Source: Kalaharituber pfeilii (Eukaryota > Ascomycota > Pezizomycetes > Pezizales > Pezizaceae). From it: a stretch of 64,000 nucleotides of DNA. The stretch spans positions 1,364,001-1,428,000 of the forward strand of contig WHUZ01000001.1 of NCBI GenBank assembly GCA_015179045.1, written 5' to 3'. The position numbers were made by a program, and so were the translations under genes. Under the pieces are notes generated by a model. The model saw nothing but the letters and a program-made list of their open reading frames with translations, searched no databases and had not been told where the DNA came from. This document shows positions 1-11,982 of this stretch, in pieces; position 1 is the stretch's first letter, and every line of letters begins with the position of its first letter.

Positions 1-1062
1 CTCTTTTCCACCAATAATCCTCGCACCATTAACAAACCAACCTCCTTCATTTTCATGAATGGTAATTTCTCCTCCTTCCAAAGTTGCCAACCGCAGGTCA
101 TTTTGTGCTTCGTTTAGATCATAAACGGTGCGATTGACAACATGATATTTAAGAATATCAGCGAGCTGTTCGGTGGTGAGCTCATCGGCAAGGTTTCCAA
201 TTGCCTGGAATGCCACATTGCTGGGAGCAAAGACTGTGAGAGAAGGTGTGGTATCGAGGGCCTCAACCAATCCTGTCCTTACTAGTGCACCAGCAAGGGC
301 CGAAAGGTTGAAGTAGGCTGCTGTCTGAGAGATGGAATATGGAAGGGTAAGAACACTGGGTTACCGTAATTGAATTAGCACGACTTCAAAACATTATGAG
401 TAGCAATTATTCGATGCGTGTACATAATTTGAGCCTGAAGGGGCAACTTACCGGTCAATGATGTGAACAACGCCTTTATCGAACTCGATATCCTGTAAAT
501 AGTTAACAGGGACTCGGAATGAGAACTAAGAATAAGTTCAGAGAGGTAATGAACGTACTGGTGTTTCCACACCTGAAGCTATACCAAGACCACTATACAA
601 CTTCACACCTTCATGATTTCTCCCCAGCACAACTTGCCCATTTGAAAGACCCAAATTGGCAAAGCCGTTGGTCATCAACAAACTTCTGACTATAGCTGTT
701 TCTCCTTCGACGAAGATATTACTGTGAAAGGCACCATTCAATACATGATATTGCAAGATCGATAAGACAGTATTAGTGTTATTGTTATTCGAACCATTTA
801 GTGGAGTTGAATCTTGAGCTGTGGTATTCAATGTCATGAGTTCGTCGAAGGCTTTATTGGAGGGTGCAAGGATGGTCACATTGGATGGCCATTGGGAAAG
901 TTCCCCCACAAGGTCTGGATACTGAAAGACAAGCTCAGTGAGAGCCGATAGCTCAGGTGTGCTTGTTAGGAGAGAAGTGAGGTTTTGAAGGGACTGTCCA
1001 TAGACAGCCATAGCTCTAAGGCTGAGTGCAATGAATGAGTGAAATTGGGGCCTGAGCCGCAT
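1..1062 (-). CDS. Fasciclin (FAS1) domain secreted protein, partial
   Basis: This is a fasciclin-repeat protein, a family of secreted or cell-surface adhesion-type proteins. The first exon (1062 down to 559) starts MRLRPQFHSF with a hydrophobic leader, then carries a FAS1 domain with VTILAPSNKAFDEL and ILQYHVLNG. A 41-base exon (492-452) encodes DIEFDKGVVHIIDR, the end of that domain. A third exon from 355 runs off the left edge and encodes a second FAS1 domain with LTVFAPSNVAFQAIGNL and ILKYHVVNRTVYDL. Introns are 493-558 and 356-451 with GT/AG borders, and the frame is continuous across both. The C terminus, and any GPI signal, lies outside the window. Family assignment is firm; the physiological role is not visible. 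Confidence 0.85.
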
Positions 1063-4024
1063 GCTTGACAGGCGTAAATGGTATAAAACTAAGGAGTAGT
1101 TCGGTCAGGTGACTCAGGTGAGGACAAAGTACAAGAAAGTGTGAATACTATCGCTCAGAAAGATGAACGATGACTCTGTAGTTTGTATTTGTGAAATGAG
1201 ATAAAGTGTGGCGATAAACAGACCGCCTGGGATATGAGCACAGAGAGGATAAGGAAGTCGTGTTGATCGTAGGAAGCCAGTAGGTGTTATATATGCGGCC
1301 GACCAGACTATACTTTACCTAGCCTCGTCGCCAGGCTTTTACCTGTATGTATGTCCCTGTACGTTTGTATGTCCTCAATTCCGACAAAGCTGGAGCCTAC
1401 AGGGCAAGGTACTTCACATACATTCTAGCTGCACAGGTGGAGTGCAGCAACCAATGTTGCGTACCACCCGTGTTACCCTCAGCCACAGCTCAGTCCCAAG
1501 TGCGTAGATCCAATATGTTCGCATGGCCGTCTGGGATCACCGTCGCTATACCACTCAGAGGCAAATGTGGCAGTGACAAATGCCTCTTGATGGCTGAACT
1601 AAATGTTGTAGACAGACCTGCACGAAAGCAAATGGTGGCCGGAGCACTGCAAGTCAGTCCTCTAGGGTAACCGGGGATCAATTCACCACCGGGCCAGCTT
1701 GCGGCCTTCAAGGCCAACGGGCCAGTTAGATGCATGCCACTTTAGCCACACGGCCCAGTAGCTAGGATGTGCTTGCTTTGCTACCACTAAGTACTACTTA
1801 CGCACAAACAGCTGACTCTACTTTTGATGCTGTAATATTGGCAGTAATCTAGGTAATCTCTTGGGCAACGACAGCACGGCGCGAACACGACTGTGTCTTC
1901 AAGCGAGTCAATCTATGATCTGAGCCATGATGAGGACATTGCCACAATCGTTGCAGTGAAAGAAAAACATTTCCGATCAGGAGTTTCCGGATCTCGATTG
2001 GGCGATCCTATACCAGAGGCACGAATGCATTCTTAAAGTACCTGGTTAAGTAAGATTGCAAAGACTAAGCGTAGCGTGCTCGTCTCAAAAGTCGAACTTA
2101 TCGAAACCAGGCCGCGTGGAGATTCATATCCACCATTCCACTCAATCTCAGAGTCCCAAGCTTGTCCATTACACCTAGAAAGGAGCACCTCAGGTAATGT
2201 CGGTGCTTGTGCGAGATTGGTTGCAAGAGTGCCATCCAGGTAATTAAGTGAATAAACTACCAATCCAGCATCAGGCCATAGAAAGTTCAATGAGTTCGGA
2301 GCCGATTTCCCAGGCCTACACGATCTGTATGCCCACATCATGTCATGCATGTATGTATCCGTTCAGGGGCATGGGGTGAGATAAAGTTGAATTGAATGTC
2401 CGTACACCGCGTTAATCAACTAAGTTCAGTTCCGCGCCATCATGACGCTGACATCATTATCAATGTCTATATCGAGTGATTTCCGGTCTAGGCCCCAGTT
2501 GTAGAACCCGCTTGGACCTAGCGAAGGGGGTGTTTATTGGTACTGTGACATTGGTCGTTCGAAGTAACGCTCCCGGTACATCCACTTCCGTTGGTGGTTG
2601 GCATGAGACTAGTCGATGGTTATAACGTTAATCTCGTAACCAGATGCTGACTAAGCGGAGTTTCATTCTTAAGCTTGTTCTCCTGCCCAGACTATTATTT
2701 TCGGCCTTCGAAGGCCGTACGAGAACATCCTCAGCTACAGTTATACGCAATGTTTATTTTGAGTATGTATGTTCCAGTACTTGAATGCATTATTCTTTGT
2801 AAGTGTCAATGAGCAAAAAGAACAGGGATCTAGGTCATTAGAAGTATGGATATACCAATGCTCATGGTGAATCGATCCAAGAGACATGTTGTGTCGTTGA
2901 GATGGAGAATTGTGACCTTCGGCGAGGAAGGTTTCTAACGGGCTTGGCATGACTCGGCACTCGGGATCGGCCTTAGCCGAGGCTTTTTGTGATTCTAAGT
3001 GACACAGAAGGACAACGCTGTAAAATAAACCAAGTAAGATGTACTGTATGTAGCGTTATTGACACAGCTGCTCTCCTGATGGTATGTAAGTAATAGTATA
3101 ATTACAAATTTCTTTGTGAATGCAATCAGAATTCGTGGGCTATAAGTGACAGGCACGGGATTCTTGAGCCCGCGCCCGAATGGACTGGGAGTACTAGGAG
3201 ACCAAGGTTGGAATAGTTGGTTGCATAAAAATGACAGAAATACTGCTCACTAATCCTGCGCAGATGTAATAATGCGGTTTCAGTAAAAGCAAGGGCACCA
3301 CTACTTGCTCGAGATTGGCTATTTGCACAAATGAACTATCACTCGAACCGCTCAACCGCTCAACAATTAGCTGTTACCGGTAGTCGACGTTGAATATGAG
3401 AACCAGTTACCAACGCCAACAGTTGATACGCAGTCTTGGCATCATATGATAATCCGTCTTATTTAGCAAGAGGGCTCTGAGTACTCGCCCTCCTGATATG
3501 AGATCACTTATCGCCCCCGTGACCCTGTAGTCTTCCAGATTCTTCTTTTCTTTAGGTCAAATAGGAGAACCCAGTCTGGCAGACCTAATGACCCTTACCC
3601 TGTAACCTGATTATCTAATACACTGACCCCGGATTATCCTCGCAGAGGTTTTCTTAGAATTGCTCCCGTCCTGATTGGTGGGCCTGCCATGCCCGCAAAG
3701 CGACGCTTGTACCCGAGGTTCGACTGCGGCGACGCTACTAATTTCCCGAGCGCTCACAACTCGTGAACAAGAGAGCGACGGGCACGAGAACTGAGAGCGG
3801 TAGTCCATTGGCATAGTGATCATTACTAGTACTTACTACTTTTTGCCATCCACCGTCTTTTTTCCATCTCCACCCTTGAAGACCCATCCTGTCTCCGGCC
3901 CTCCTATATAAATCGAAAGCTTCCATACCACTTCCGAGTTGATCGCTCCTCTTGACAGCTAGGTTTCTTTGCGATCCATCGAACATTCGCTGCGTTCAAG
4001 TGTCACACGCACCATATCACAACC
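1063..4024. other. Long gene-poor interval
   Basis: About 3 kb between the fasciclin gene and SDHB holds only short ORFs without recognisable domains. The longest (105 codons, minus strand, 2033-2350) has no clear family and no splice partners I could find. The right end contains the SDHB promoter. I see no tRNA, rRNA or clear transposon in it. Confidence 0.5.
3905..3912 (+). promoter_or_regulatory. TATA-like box upstream of SDHB
   Basis: TATATAAA lies about 113 bases before the SDHB start codon, a plausible core promoter spacing for a filamentous fungus when a short 5' leader is allowed. Inference from motif and position only. Confidence 0.35.
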
Positions 4025-5128
4025 ATGTCCGCAAAGCTCTTCAACCCCCGTCTACTGCAAACATCATCTCGCCTGGTCACGTCATCTACAGCGAGCTCTG
4101 CGTCGCCAATAATATCAGCAGCCAATGCTACAGTGTTAAGGAGAGGACTAGCTTCGGTGGCTACAGGGGAGGCAGCGCCGAGGGAGTCGTCAAAGCCGAG
4201 AATTAAGAGCTTCCAAATCTACAGGTGGAACCCAGATACACCAGAGAAGAAGCCTGAGATGGTCAAATATGACCTTGACATGAATCAAATGGTGGGTGCG
4301 CTCTTTCCTTATCCCTATCCATCAATTGAGTGCAGGTGGGGTTAAAGTGAGATTCAGCGTGGGGGGGAGCACGCAAGCAAAATTGCAATGAACAATATTC
4401 AATGCATTATGAACCTTTTAGCTGAGGAGTATACTGACATTCTAGTTAACTGTAGGGGCCCATGGTCCTCGATGCCTTGATCCGCATCAAGAACGAGATT
4501 GATCCAACACTCACCTTCCGCCGTTCCTGCCGTGAAGGTATCTGCGGGTCATGTGCCATGAACATTGATGGTATCAACACCCTTGCCTGCCTTTGCCGAA
4601 TCTCAGACCTCTCGAAACCTACAAAGATTTACCCTCTACCTCACACCTATGTCGTTAAGGACCTTGTTCCCGACCTCACCCAGTTCTACAAGCAATATCG
4701 ATCGATTAAGCCATACCTTCAGCGCAAGGATCCCCCGACTGGAAAGGAGATTCTACAGAGTATTGCCGAACGTCGCAAGCTTGACGGTCTCTATGAATGT
4801 ATTCTTTGTGCCTGCTGCTCGACGAGTTGCCCAAGCTATTGGTGGAACAGCTCTGAGTACCTAGGCCCTGCTGTGCTTTTGCAGAGCTACAGGTGGTTGG
4901 CAGACTCGAGAGATCAGTTTAAGGAGGAGAGGAAGCAAGCTTTGGAAAACGAGATGAGCCTGTACAGATGCCACACTATTATGAACTGCGCCCGAACATG
5001 CCCCAAGGGTCTAAACCCAGGATTGGCTATTGCACAGGTATGTAGCTGTTCGTCTGTAGTATCCTAGAGTCAGGGCTAATTGCTTTAATTCGACTTAGAT
5101 CAAGAAGGAGATGGCTTTCAGCTCGTGA
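4025..5128 (+). CDS. SDH2: Succinate dehydrogenase iron-sulfur subunit, mitochondrial
   Basis: Complex II subunit B passes electrons from the flavoprotein to ubiquinone in the mitochondrial inner membrane, linking the TCA cycle to respiration. Three exons (4025-4291, 4456-5037, 5099-5128) give 292 residues. The N terminus is Ser/Ala/Arg-rich, as expected of a mitochondrial presequence. The [2Fe-2S] ligands are in [16 protein letters not shown], and the [4Fe-4S]/[3Fe-4S] ligands are in [16 protein letters not shown] and [14 protein letters not shown]. The first intron ends just before [14 protein letters not shown]; the last exon adds only IKKEMAFSS. The Pro of SCPSYW and the His of RCHTIMNC, positions where SDHI-fungicide resistance changes are known in other fungi, are the common wild-type residues. 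The window also holds the assembly factor SDHAF4, about 29 kb away. Confidence 0.96.
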
Positions 5129-6107
5129 AGCACGTAATTCGGGAGGAAATGGAGGAGGTATATTCTAAAATCCGGGCAAGTAAGATTGCAGGACCCACGA
5201 TGAGTTTATATTGGTATTCGTTATCGTGATCATGCTTGACTCCATGCGTCACTACTAGTGCTCTTGTTCATTATTATCGGGAATTGGAAGGGATCATACA
5301 AATTAAGAAAATGGGTTGAACAGTCTAGGCAGGGTTTGCCGCCACCAAGCAGTGACATTTTCCTGTCAATGTTCGTTACGTATTAGAGCACGAGTACAGT
5401 TAAGGCGTTTGCTTTGCTTTTTGTGTTTTTGTGTATACAGCATCAATTCTTCAATTTAATTCATTTCAGTTGAGTTGAAGATTATAGATAATCCGTTTAT
5501 CAGACAGGTGCTTTCTCATGGTAATGACTTCGTACACGAAAATGTTCAGGGTTATCTTAGCTGGATTTCCACTGACAATTTCCCCTTTCATTACATCTTT
5601 TTCAACAGCATGTCAACTGGATTACGAATTGAGATAATAAATTATTGTATCTACAATATCACGGTAATATCGCCCATGCCTTTTCCTCAATTCGTCTTTG
5701 ACTGTCATTCCTGAAAATAAAATGCTTACAGACCCGGGCATTGGCATAAGGTACCACTGGTTCTTCCCATCACTTGCGCATGTCTCTCCGGAGCATCCAT
5801 CAATCATTTCCACTCATGTAGCTCACGTCCCGAATTCCACTGCTCCGAGTAAGGTGCAATTGGACCTTGCAACTCGAAGTGGGCACTTACCCCAGAGCCC
5901 CTGATTGGCTGATATTGACTTATTGATTACTAATGATATCCCGTGCCTCTGACTTCGGAGGAAGATTTTGGTCTCGGCACCGGAAAATCCGTCTTCGTCC
6001 AAACCCGGAGCTTCGCCCAGGTCCTCCAGCTTATCGATTTTGGCTCCTAGGCACTTTGGTACGAGTTTTCAAGTCTTGATCACTTCAGTTCACGCGGCAA
6101 GGACTCA
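5129..6107. other. Intergenic, SDHB 3' region
   Basis: No convincing gene. Short ORFs here lack domains and splice partners. The stretch is moderately AT-rich and presumably holds the SDHB 3' UTR and the promoter of the WD40 gene. Confidence 0.5.
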
Positions 6108-7529
6108 ATGCATCAAATATTCAATTCTGTTTGTTCTACCAATCTCTCTACTCCTGCTGGAACCTACATCTATGATCTTGCTTCTCAAGGCTCCTCCAAT
6201 CTCGCTGCAATTTCATCAACGAATTCGTTACATGTGTTCAATGCAGAAACTCTTCAGGTCGTAACTACCATTCCGAATATACATCCCGAGGGAGTAACAT
6301 GCTTGAAGGCGGTTAATAGCTCGGTACTTGCGACGTGTGGGAGGGATGGAATGGTGAAGTTCTGGGATACGAGAAACGGGGGGAAGGAGAATGTGAAGTT
6401 AATGTGTTAGTAAATTCGCTTTTGGCTGTGCGGGTTGAGGTGGAGATAGTTCCAATTGCTGACGGCTTGGTGCACCCAAGAATCCAATAGCGAGAGGAAA
6501 ACCGTTCTTGTCATTGGCGGTTAGTGAGAGCTATAATGCGGTAGCAGCGGGAGAGGAGTTGGCGGATCATACTGCGGGTGTGATAATTTGGTTCGTGGGA
6601 ATCAATTGACAACTTGAAGCAAATTACTTACTTGAGGCTCAAGGGATATTCGGAACTCTACTGTGTCACGGCATTTCACGGAAAGCCATAATGACGATGT
6701 ATCTGAGGTACTACGCTGTATTACACCATGGTTTATTCGTCCATGCCTACTAATGGAGAGTTAGCTTCAATTCGATCCAGCTTCCTGCTCTCTTCTGCTT
6801 TCAGGCTCCACTGACGGTCTAGTAAATGTCTACGACCTCCAACAATCCGCAAAGGTGGGCGTCAAAGACGCCACCGATGACGACGAAGCCTTATTCCAAG
6901 TCATCAACCACGGATCATCCATTCACCGAGCTGCTTTCCTTCGCACTGCCGCTTCGCGCCCACAAGAAATGGATATATATGCCCTTTCCCATGACGAGAC
7001 CCTCACGGTGTACGCTCTCACCGACCCAAACACGCTCTCAGAGACCACAGATAGAAATACAGACGAAGAGGAAGAAAAAAGCGTATGGGGCGATGTGCGG
7101 CAGAAATTGGAATGTGAATACGCCATGAATTTGCTACCGAATGCCACTGGAGGCGGGGGGACTTTGGTGGTTGGGTCTCATAAGAAACAATGGGTAGAGC
7201 TCATGCCATTTCACAATGACTGGAGCGGTAAAGCCGAAAAGAAGAGAGCATCAGGATGGCAGATTGATACGGAGAGGGGGATTAGACTGGCAGGGGGGCA
7301 TGGGGAGGAGGTGGCGAGGTGTATATATATTACGGAGGAGAGGAGCACAGTGTATACGGGTGGCGAGGATGGGCTGATAAAAGTGTGGAAAAGGGGTGCG
7401 GGCGTGCCAGTATCTAAACCGGAGCCAATGACAGTTGCGGTACCAGAGGAGAAGGAAGAGAAGGAGACCAAAAATATGGTGGAAAAGATCAAGAAGAAGC
7501 ATAGGAAGCATAGGGCGAAGCCTTATTGA
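6108..7529 (+). CDS. WD40-repeat protein, WDR89-like
   Basis: A small WD40 beta-propeller protein resembling WDR89. I place exons at 6108 to about 6392, 6481-6590, 6644-6707 and 6765-7529 (about 407 residues). The first intron's donor is uncertain, because an alternative exists a few bases downstream. WD-type signatures include ATCGRDGMVKFWDTR, AGVIIWDIRNS, LLLSGSTDGLVNVYD and VYTGGEDGLIKVW. The C-terminal tail is basic (KKKHRKHRAK), suggesting nuclear or nucleolar location. WD40 proteins are scaffolds, so a precise function cannot be read from sequence. It lies on the same strand as its neighbours SDHB and NDUFS5, with no sign of co-transcription. Confidence 0.8.
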
Positions 7530-7825
7530 GTTGGGCAGGGTTAGAATTGTTGTCGCTCTCAATTGCGTATAAAAGTAATCATTGCAGTCTCCAACTGCTG
7601 TCATGACATACCAGTATCACTCCAACATATGTTGCCAGGATCTAATCTTATCTTATCTGTGCTACCTGCTATCCATGCCAAGCTATGCACTTCAACCTCA
7701 TCCCAATTCCTACCATTGTGACGCTCCGACCGAAATCCAGTGAGGACAATTTACATCTCAATAAACAAGTACCTAGAACCGCCTTTTGGAATTGGAGGAT
7801 CATTAAAAGTCACTGAACCGAAGAG

Positions 7826-8509
7826 ATGGCTTCCGGATATGGTATTAATGGAGGTGAGTCTTGCCGAAGATCTGCTGCGCGTTTATTAGAGCCCGATGCT
7901 GAGAAATTGGTAGGTGTGAGCAGGGTACGGTTTCTTCTATTTCTATGCTTCTAAGCTCGATACTTGTACCGAAGGTGGCAACCGACATTCCAGCCGTTTG
8001 ACTGCCTCAGATGTAGTTGTGCCGATGTGTTCGCCACACCTTCACCTCAACCACCACCTGCCTCTTCATCTTACGGCTGTTTGATGTCTCCCTAACAACA
8101 AGTAATTATTGCATCACTCATTTACTGAATTACTCAATTATCTCTAGTGCTTCCCATTCTGGCAAGACCTCCTCGCCTGCTACGTCGTAAACACTGCCGA
8201 CTCGAATCTCGAGGGCAGGTGGAAATGTATTCCGCAGAGGGACGATTATTACGAGTGTTTGCATCACAAGAAAGAGGTACGTCAATGTCTGTTTGTAATG
8301 CAAGAGCGTTCTAGGGTGTCCTGAGAGGCTCCAACTTACCCTCAATGCGCCAATAGATTGCCAAAACAAGAGTCCTCAGAGAGGCGTACATCCGCTACGA
8401 GATTGAGAACCCGGGGTTCAGCAGAGGGGAGGGAGGAAAGGGTGGAGTTGGTGGGGTGAAGGGGTTGGGATTGATGGATAAGGGTGAGCGGAAGGATGCA
8501 AGTTCGTGA
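7826..8509 (+). CDS. NADH:ubiquinone oxidoreductase (complex I) NDUFS5-like subunit
   Basis: Accessory 15-kDa-type subunit of mitochondrial complex I on the intermembrane-space side, with a twin CX9C-like fold. Four exons (7826-7853, 7975-8012, 8148-8276, 8357-8509) give a 115-residue protein in one frame. It starts MASGYGINGG. The diagnostic part is CFPFWQDLLACYVVN followed by KCIPQRDDYYECLHHKKE, with four conserved cysteines. The third exon is the most certain; the 38-base second exon is tentative but is the only one found that restores phase. The gene is so split that no single ORF reveals it. It sits between the WD40 gene and BOS1, all on the plus strand. Confidence 0.85.
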
Positions 8510-8928
8510 CGGGCCATTGTGATCACGATGCTGGTATATGGAGGGGAAGAAATTAGAGACCCAGTACATATTCATCAGAATTCACATTGGAATCCATGTT
8601 ACTAGTTCTGCAGCATTTTGCTTGTGCTTGTGCAGTATCAAACCTGTATTGATCCACATTCCTGCGGCTCTCTTGTTGCGTAGATATCACGAGACCACGT
8701 GCCAAGATTTCCAACTGGTAAGAGTTGGGTACTCGACACCCTGTTAGCAGCGGTAGTAGGTGATCCTCATTTTCTGGAAAGCTAGCTTAGAGCTGCATTG
8801 CAACCGTACCTGGCATCTTTCACCACTGCAGGGACTCTATACAAGCACATCTGAATACCGTCACACCCGCCACAGCGCATAGAACGGAAATTTGATTTAA
8901 CTGGGGGGGAAAGACAGGTTTAATTGCG

Positions 8929-9919
8929 ATGGTGAGGACCACTCCCTGAGAGCTCGTTTTGAAGCTTAACTGGACACGTAAGACGTACGATGCTGACGTT
9001 TTTGCGAACGATACTGCGTGCAACAGAACTCACTCTTCAACTCGGCGCTCAAGCAGAGCCAGTCGGTGAAGCGGGACCTGGATACATTTTCTGAAAATCC
9101 ACTGACGTCGTCGCCGGCGTTACTAGGTTCGTTACTGCAATGCGATTGAAATCCAGATTTTGGGCAATGGGAGCTAATATGAGCCCCCTTTGGGCGGTGG
9201 TAAATAGGACAGATATCGGCATCTCTAGCCTCGTTAACACGGACGGTCGAGGACTATGAGTCTATGGCACGGCGAGAGCTGGTGCCTGCAAAGCAGGAGA
9301 AGGCGTTTTCGAGAGTGAAGAATTTTAGGAAGGAGATACAAGAGTATAGGGGGCAGTTTGAGCGGCTGAAGAGCGAGCGGACTGAGAATGTATGTAACCT
9401 CTATCTAGATCCCCCCAATATCTACTAATATTGGTGCAGGAGCACACCAGCAACCGCAGCGAGCTTCTTGGCCGAAGAGGTCATTCCTCCGCCACTCCCG
9501 ACAACCCCTACGCCTATGCCACAAACATCAACACCGCGCCCACCGCCGGCTCCACCCATGCCCGCAACTCCTCCCTCGCAACCACCGCCTTCCCCCCACC
9601 ACCCAACTACGTCCCTCCCGCGCACAACCTCTCGCAAGAAGACCATCTCTTCCGCGAACGCGACTTTGCCTCTCGCACCCATGAGCAACTCGACGATTTC
9701 CTCGACCGCGGCAGAGCCGTGCTGCACAATTTGGGTGAGCAGAAAGCAATGCTGAAAAACACGCAGAGAAAACTATATAGTGTCGCGAATACGCTGGGAA
9801 TTTCGAGGGATACAATCAGGATGATTGAGAGGAGAGCGATGCAGGATAAGTGGATATTTTATGGGGGGGTCGTTGTATTTTTTGGATTTTGTTATTTGGT
9901 GTTAAGATGGTTGCGCTAG
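8929..9919 (+). CDS. BOS1: ER-Golgi SNARE protein Bos1 (GOSR2/membrin family)
   Basis: Qb-SNARE for fusion of COPII vesicles between ER and Golgi. Coding exons are 8929-8931 (the ATG alone), 9027-9126, 9208-9389 and 9440-9919, giving 254 residues. The start reads M then NSLFNSALKQSQSVKRDLD. Next comes the N-terminal helical region GQISASLASLTRTVEDYESM, and later the SNARE helix FLDRGRAVLHNLGEQKAMLK through SVANTLGISRDTIRMIERR. A C-terminal tail anchor (WIFYGGVVVFFGFCYLVL) and a short RWLR luminal end close the protein. The middle has a Pro/Ala/Asn-rich linker. The ATG-only first coding exon is followed immediately by a GTGAGG donor. Confidence 0.92.
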
Positions 9920-10470
9920 GAGGGAGCGATAATTTGGGCGTTTGTGTGATATATATCTACCTTTCTGAAATAGTTTAATACGATGATGCATAATGGATGA
10001 TAATTTGGACAACTGGGACTGTTATTGCACGTGTATAGGGTTATAATTTATGGTCAATGTCAAGTTCCAACTTGTTTAATCGTCCCAGGTTCATTTTAGA
10101 ATTCTGTAGAAACATATCATACAAAAGGCATATTAACATTAATTCTATCTATCCCTTTCATGTTCCCTGTATCTTCATAAACTAAAAAAAAATCATACAG
10201 CCTATACAACCTATCAACCGTTCCCCAAAAAACCAAGCAATTGAAACATTAACATTACTCGAGACACACAAACAAAACAGCTGTAAAAAGTGTGGTAGAA
10301 CGAACGCCATGTATGATGGTTGGGTTTCTTTGTTTTGAATGCACATCGCGCGCTGGGGATATTAGGGGATAATTGGCGCACACGCAAGTCAACACTCCTC
10401 CAACTCCCAAACTCCGCTTCACCCTCAATTACGGTGGGATTTCAACCCCACGAGACGCCAGTCTGGCCTC
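9920..10470. other. Convergent intergenic region BOS1/LCB1
   Basis: About 550 bases between two converging genes. It is AT-rich with A-runs and presumably holds both 3' UTRs and polyadenylation signals. No gene is seen. Confidence 0.5.
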
Positions 10471-11982
10471 CTACTTCCTAAACTTGCCCACCAACTTTGC
10501 CGCCACCTGCCTTATCGTCGCCGCGGCCTTCTCTACCTCCTTCTTAGTATGCCCGACTCCAATCACTATCTTAATCTTGGGTTGATGCGGAACCACACCC
10601 GGCAGCGCCTTCACCCTCGTGATCATAAACCCCTGATTCAGCACCTCGTCCACTATATCCTGTAACAGCTTGTCCTCTTGCTCACCCTTCTCAATGCCCC
10701 GCTCCTCAAGCACCACTTTTCGCAACTTGATAAGGCACATTGGGTTCTCTGGGCTGCTAGTGCATTCCAACAAGTCGCTCTTCTCAAGATGTTGACGGAA
10801 GAGCTTAGTGAGTTCTCGGACATGGGTCAGGAGTTCCGGTGCTTGTACTTGGAGGTGGTGGATGGTCTCGGAGGCGGTAGTGGCGAGCATGCCGGGGAGC
10901 GCGGCGCTGAAAACGTACGCGGCTCCGGAAATCCGTTGGTGCTCGACAATTTCTTCGGATCCGACGCAGAAGCCGCCTCCGGCGCCGCAGTAGTGGGACA
11001 GGGAGCCGACTATCATGTCGACCATGTTTGGGTCGACATTTTGGTGTTCTGTGATGCCACGTCCGGTGCGGCCGAGAGTGAGAAAGGAGTAGGTTTCATC
11101 GAGGATGAGGCGGTACTTGTATTTTTCCTTGAGCTCCATGATCTTTGGGAGGTCGCACATGTCACCGTAGTTTTCGAAGAGGCCCTCAGTGACGATGAAT
11201 CGCCGAGTTAGGGGCTTCTTGGCTTGCTCCTTTGCGACTTTTTGTAAAACACGCTCCAGGTCGGCCATGTCATTGTGCTCGTACCAGCGGATGATGCTTC
11301 GGGAGATTTGCAGGCCCTTTTGGATGGCATAGTTGCAGCCCTTATCGGCGACGATAATATCCCCACGTTTGGAGAAAGCGGGAATGACGGCGCTAATGGT
11401 GTGGAAGGCTTGGGCATACATAATGCAAGCAGGGACGCCGAGGAAGTTGGCTACGTCGCTCTCGGTCTTCATGTGCAAGTCCTGGGTACCGTAGAAGCCT
11501 GGAGGGCCGCAGGGTCCAACGCCATAGGCGCGAAGAGTCGCAATTGCGCGGTCCTTGAGGTAGTCGTTGTGGGCGAGATTGAAGATGTTATAGCTAGAGA
11601 AGTTGACGACTGTCTTGCCGGTTGTGAGTTTGACCTTGTAGCCCGTCGGACCTGCAATGGTTGGAGTCCTTTCGAGGTCCACCTGTTCCAGGTCTGTTGG
11701 CTCAGCGACAAGCGGCTCAGGCTGCCATTCCTCAATAAGCTCGTCTATCTCATCTTCCCGAAGCTTAACGTAGTTTTCCTTCCTAGTGCTGTACTTAGGT
11801 GCCAGCAGATACCTCACAGCAAACAAGAACAAAAAGAGCTCAATCGCGGAGCGGACAGGATCATTCTGGTAGTTACTTTTAATGTACCGAAGGAGGATTG
11901 CGGACCCAGGAACACGACGAAACTGCGTGCTGAACTCAACAATAGTGCGGTTGACGAGCTGGTAAGCGTCTTGAATGTCCAT
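10471..11982 (-). CDS. LCB1: Serine palmitoyltransferase subunit 1
   Basis: LCB1 pairs with LCB2 in the ER membrane to condense serine with palmitoyl-CoA, the first committed step of sphingolipid synthesis. Single exon; I use the start at MDIQDAYQLVNRTI (503 residues), which matches the family's N terminus. An upstream in-frame ATG at 12024 would add 14 residues. A membrane segment (AIELFLFLFAVRYLL) precedes the aminotransferase fold. Visible motifs are NYLKDRAI-like NDYLKD, GPCGPPGFYGTQD (holding the conserved Cys region mutated in human neuropathy) and LILDETYSFLTLGRTGRG. At the place where LCB2 has the PLP lysine, this protein reads GSLSHYCGAGGGF with no lysine, as expected of the non-catalytic subunit. 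It diverges from the PRELI gene at 13302. Confidence 0.96.
   Translation of the reverse strand: MDIQDAYQLVNRTIVEFSTQFRRVPGSAILLRYIKSNYQNDPVRSAIELFLFLFAVRYLLAPKYSTRKENYVKLREDEIDELIEEWQPEPLVAEPTDLEQVDLERTPTIAGPTGYKVKLTTGKTVVNFSSYNIFNLAHNDYLKDRAIATLRAYGVGPCGPPGFYGTQDLHMKTESDVANFLGVPACIMYAQAFHTISAVIPAFSKRGDIIVADKGCNYAIQKGLQISRSIIRWYEHNDMADLERVLQKVAKEQAKKPLTRRFIVTEGLFENYGDMCDLPKIMELKEKYKYRLILDETYSFLTLGRTGRGITEHQNVDPNMVDMIVGSLSHYCGAGGGFCVGSEEIVEHQRISGAAYVFSAALPGMLATTASETIHHLQVQAPELLTHVRELTKLFRQHLEKSDLLECTSSPENPMCLIKLRKVVLEERGIEKGEQEDKLLQDIVDEVLNQGFMITRVKALPGVVPHQPKIKIVIGVGHTKKEVEKAAATIRQVAAKLVGKFRK

Noticed and set aside
1347..1735. Overlapping ORFs on both strands
   Set aside because: Short, without domains, and overlapping each other; no support for either.
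2033..2350. 105-codon minus-strand ORF
   Set aside because: It reads somewhat protein-like, but there is no family, no splice partners and no promoter evidence.
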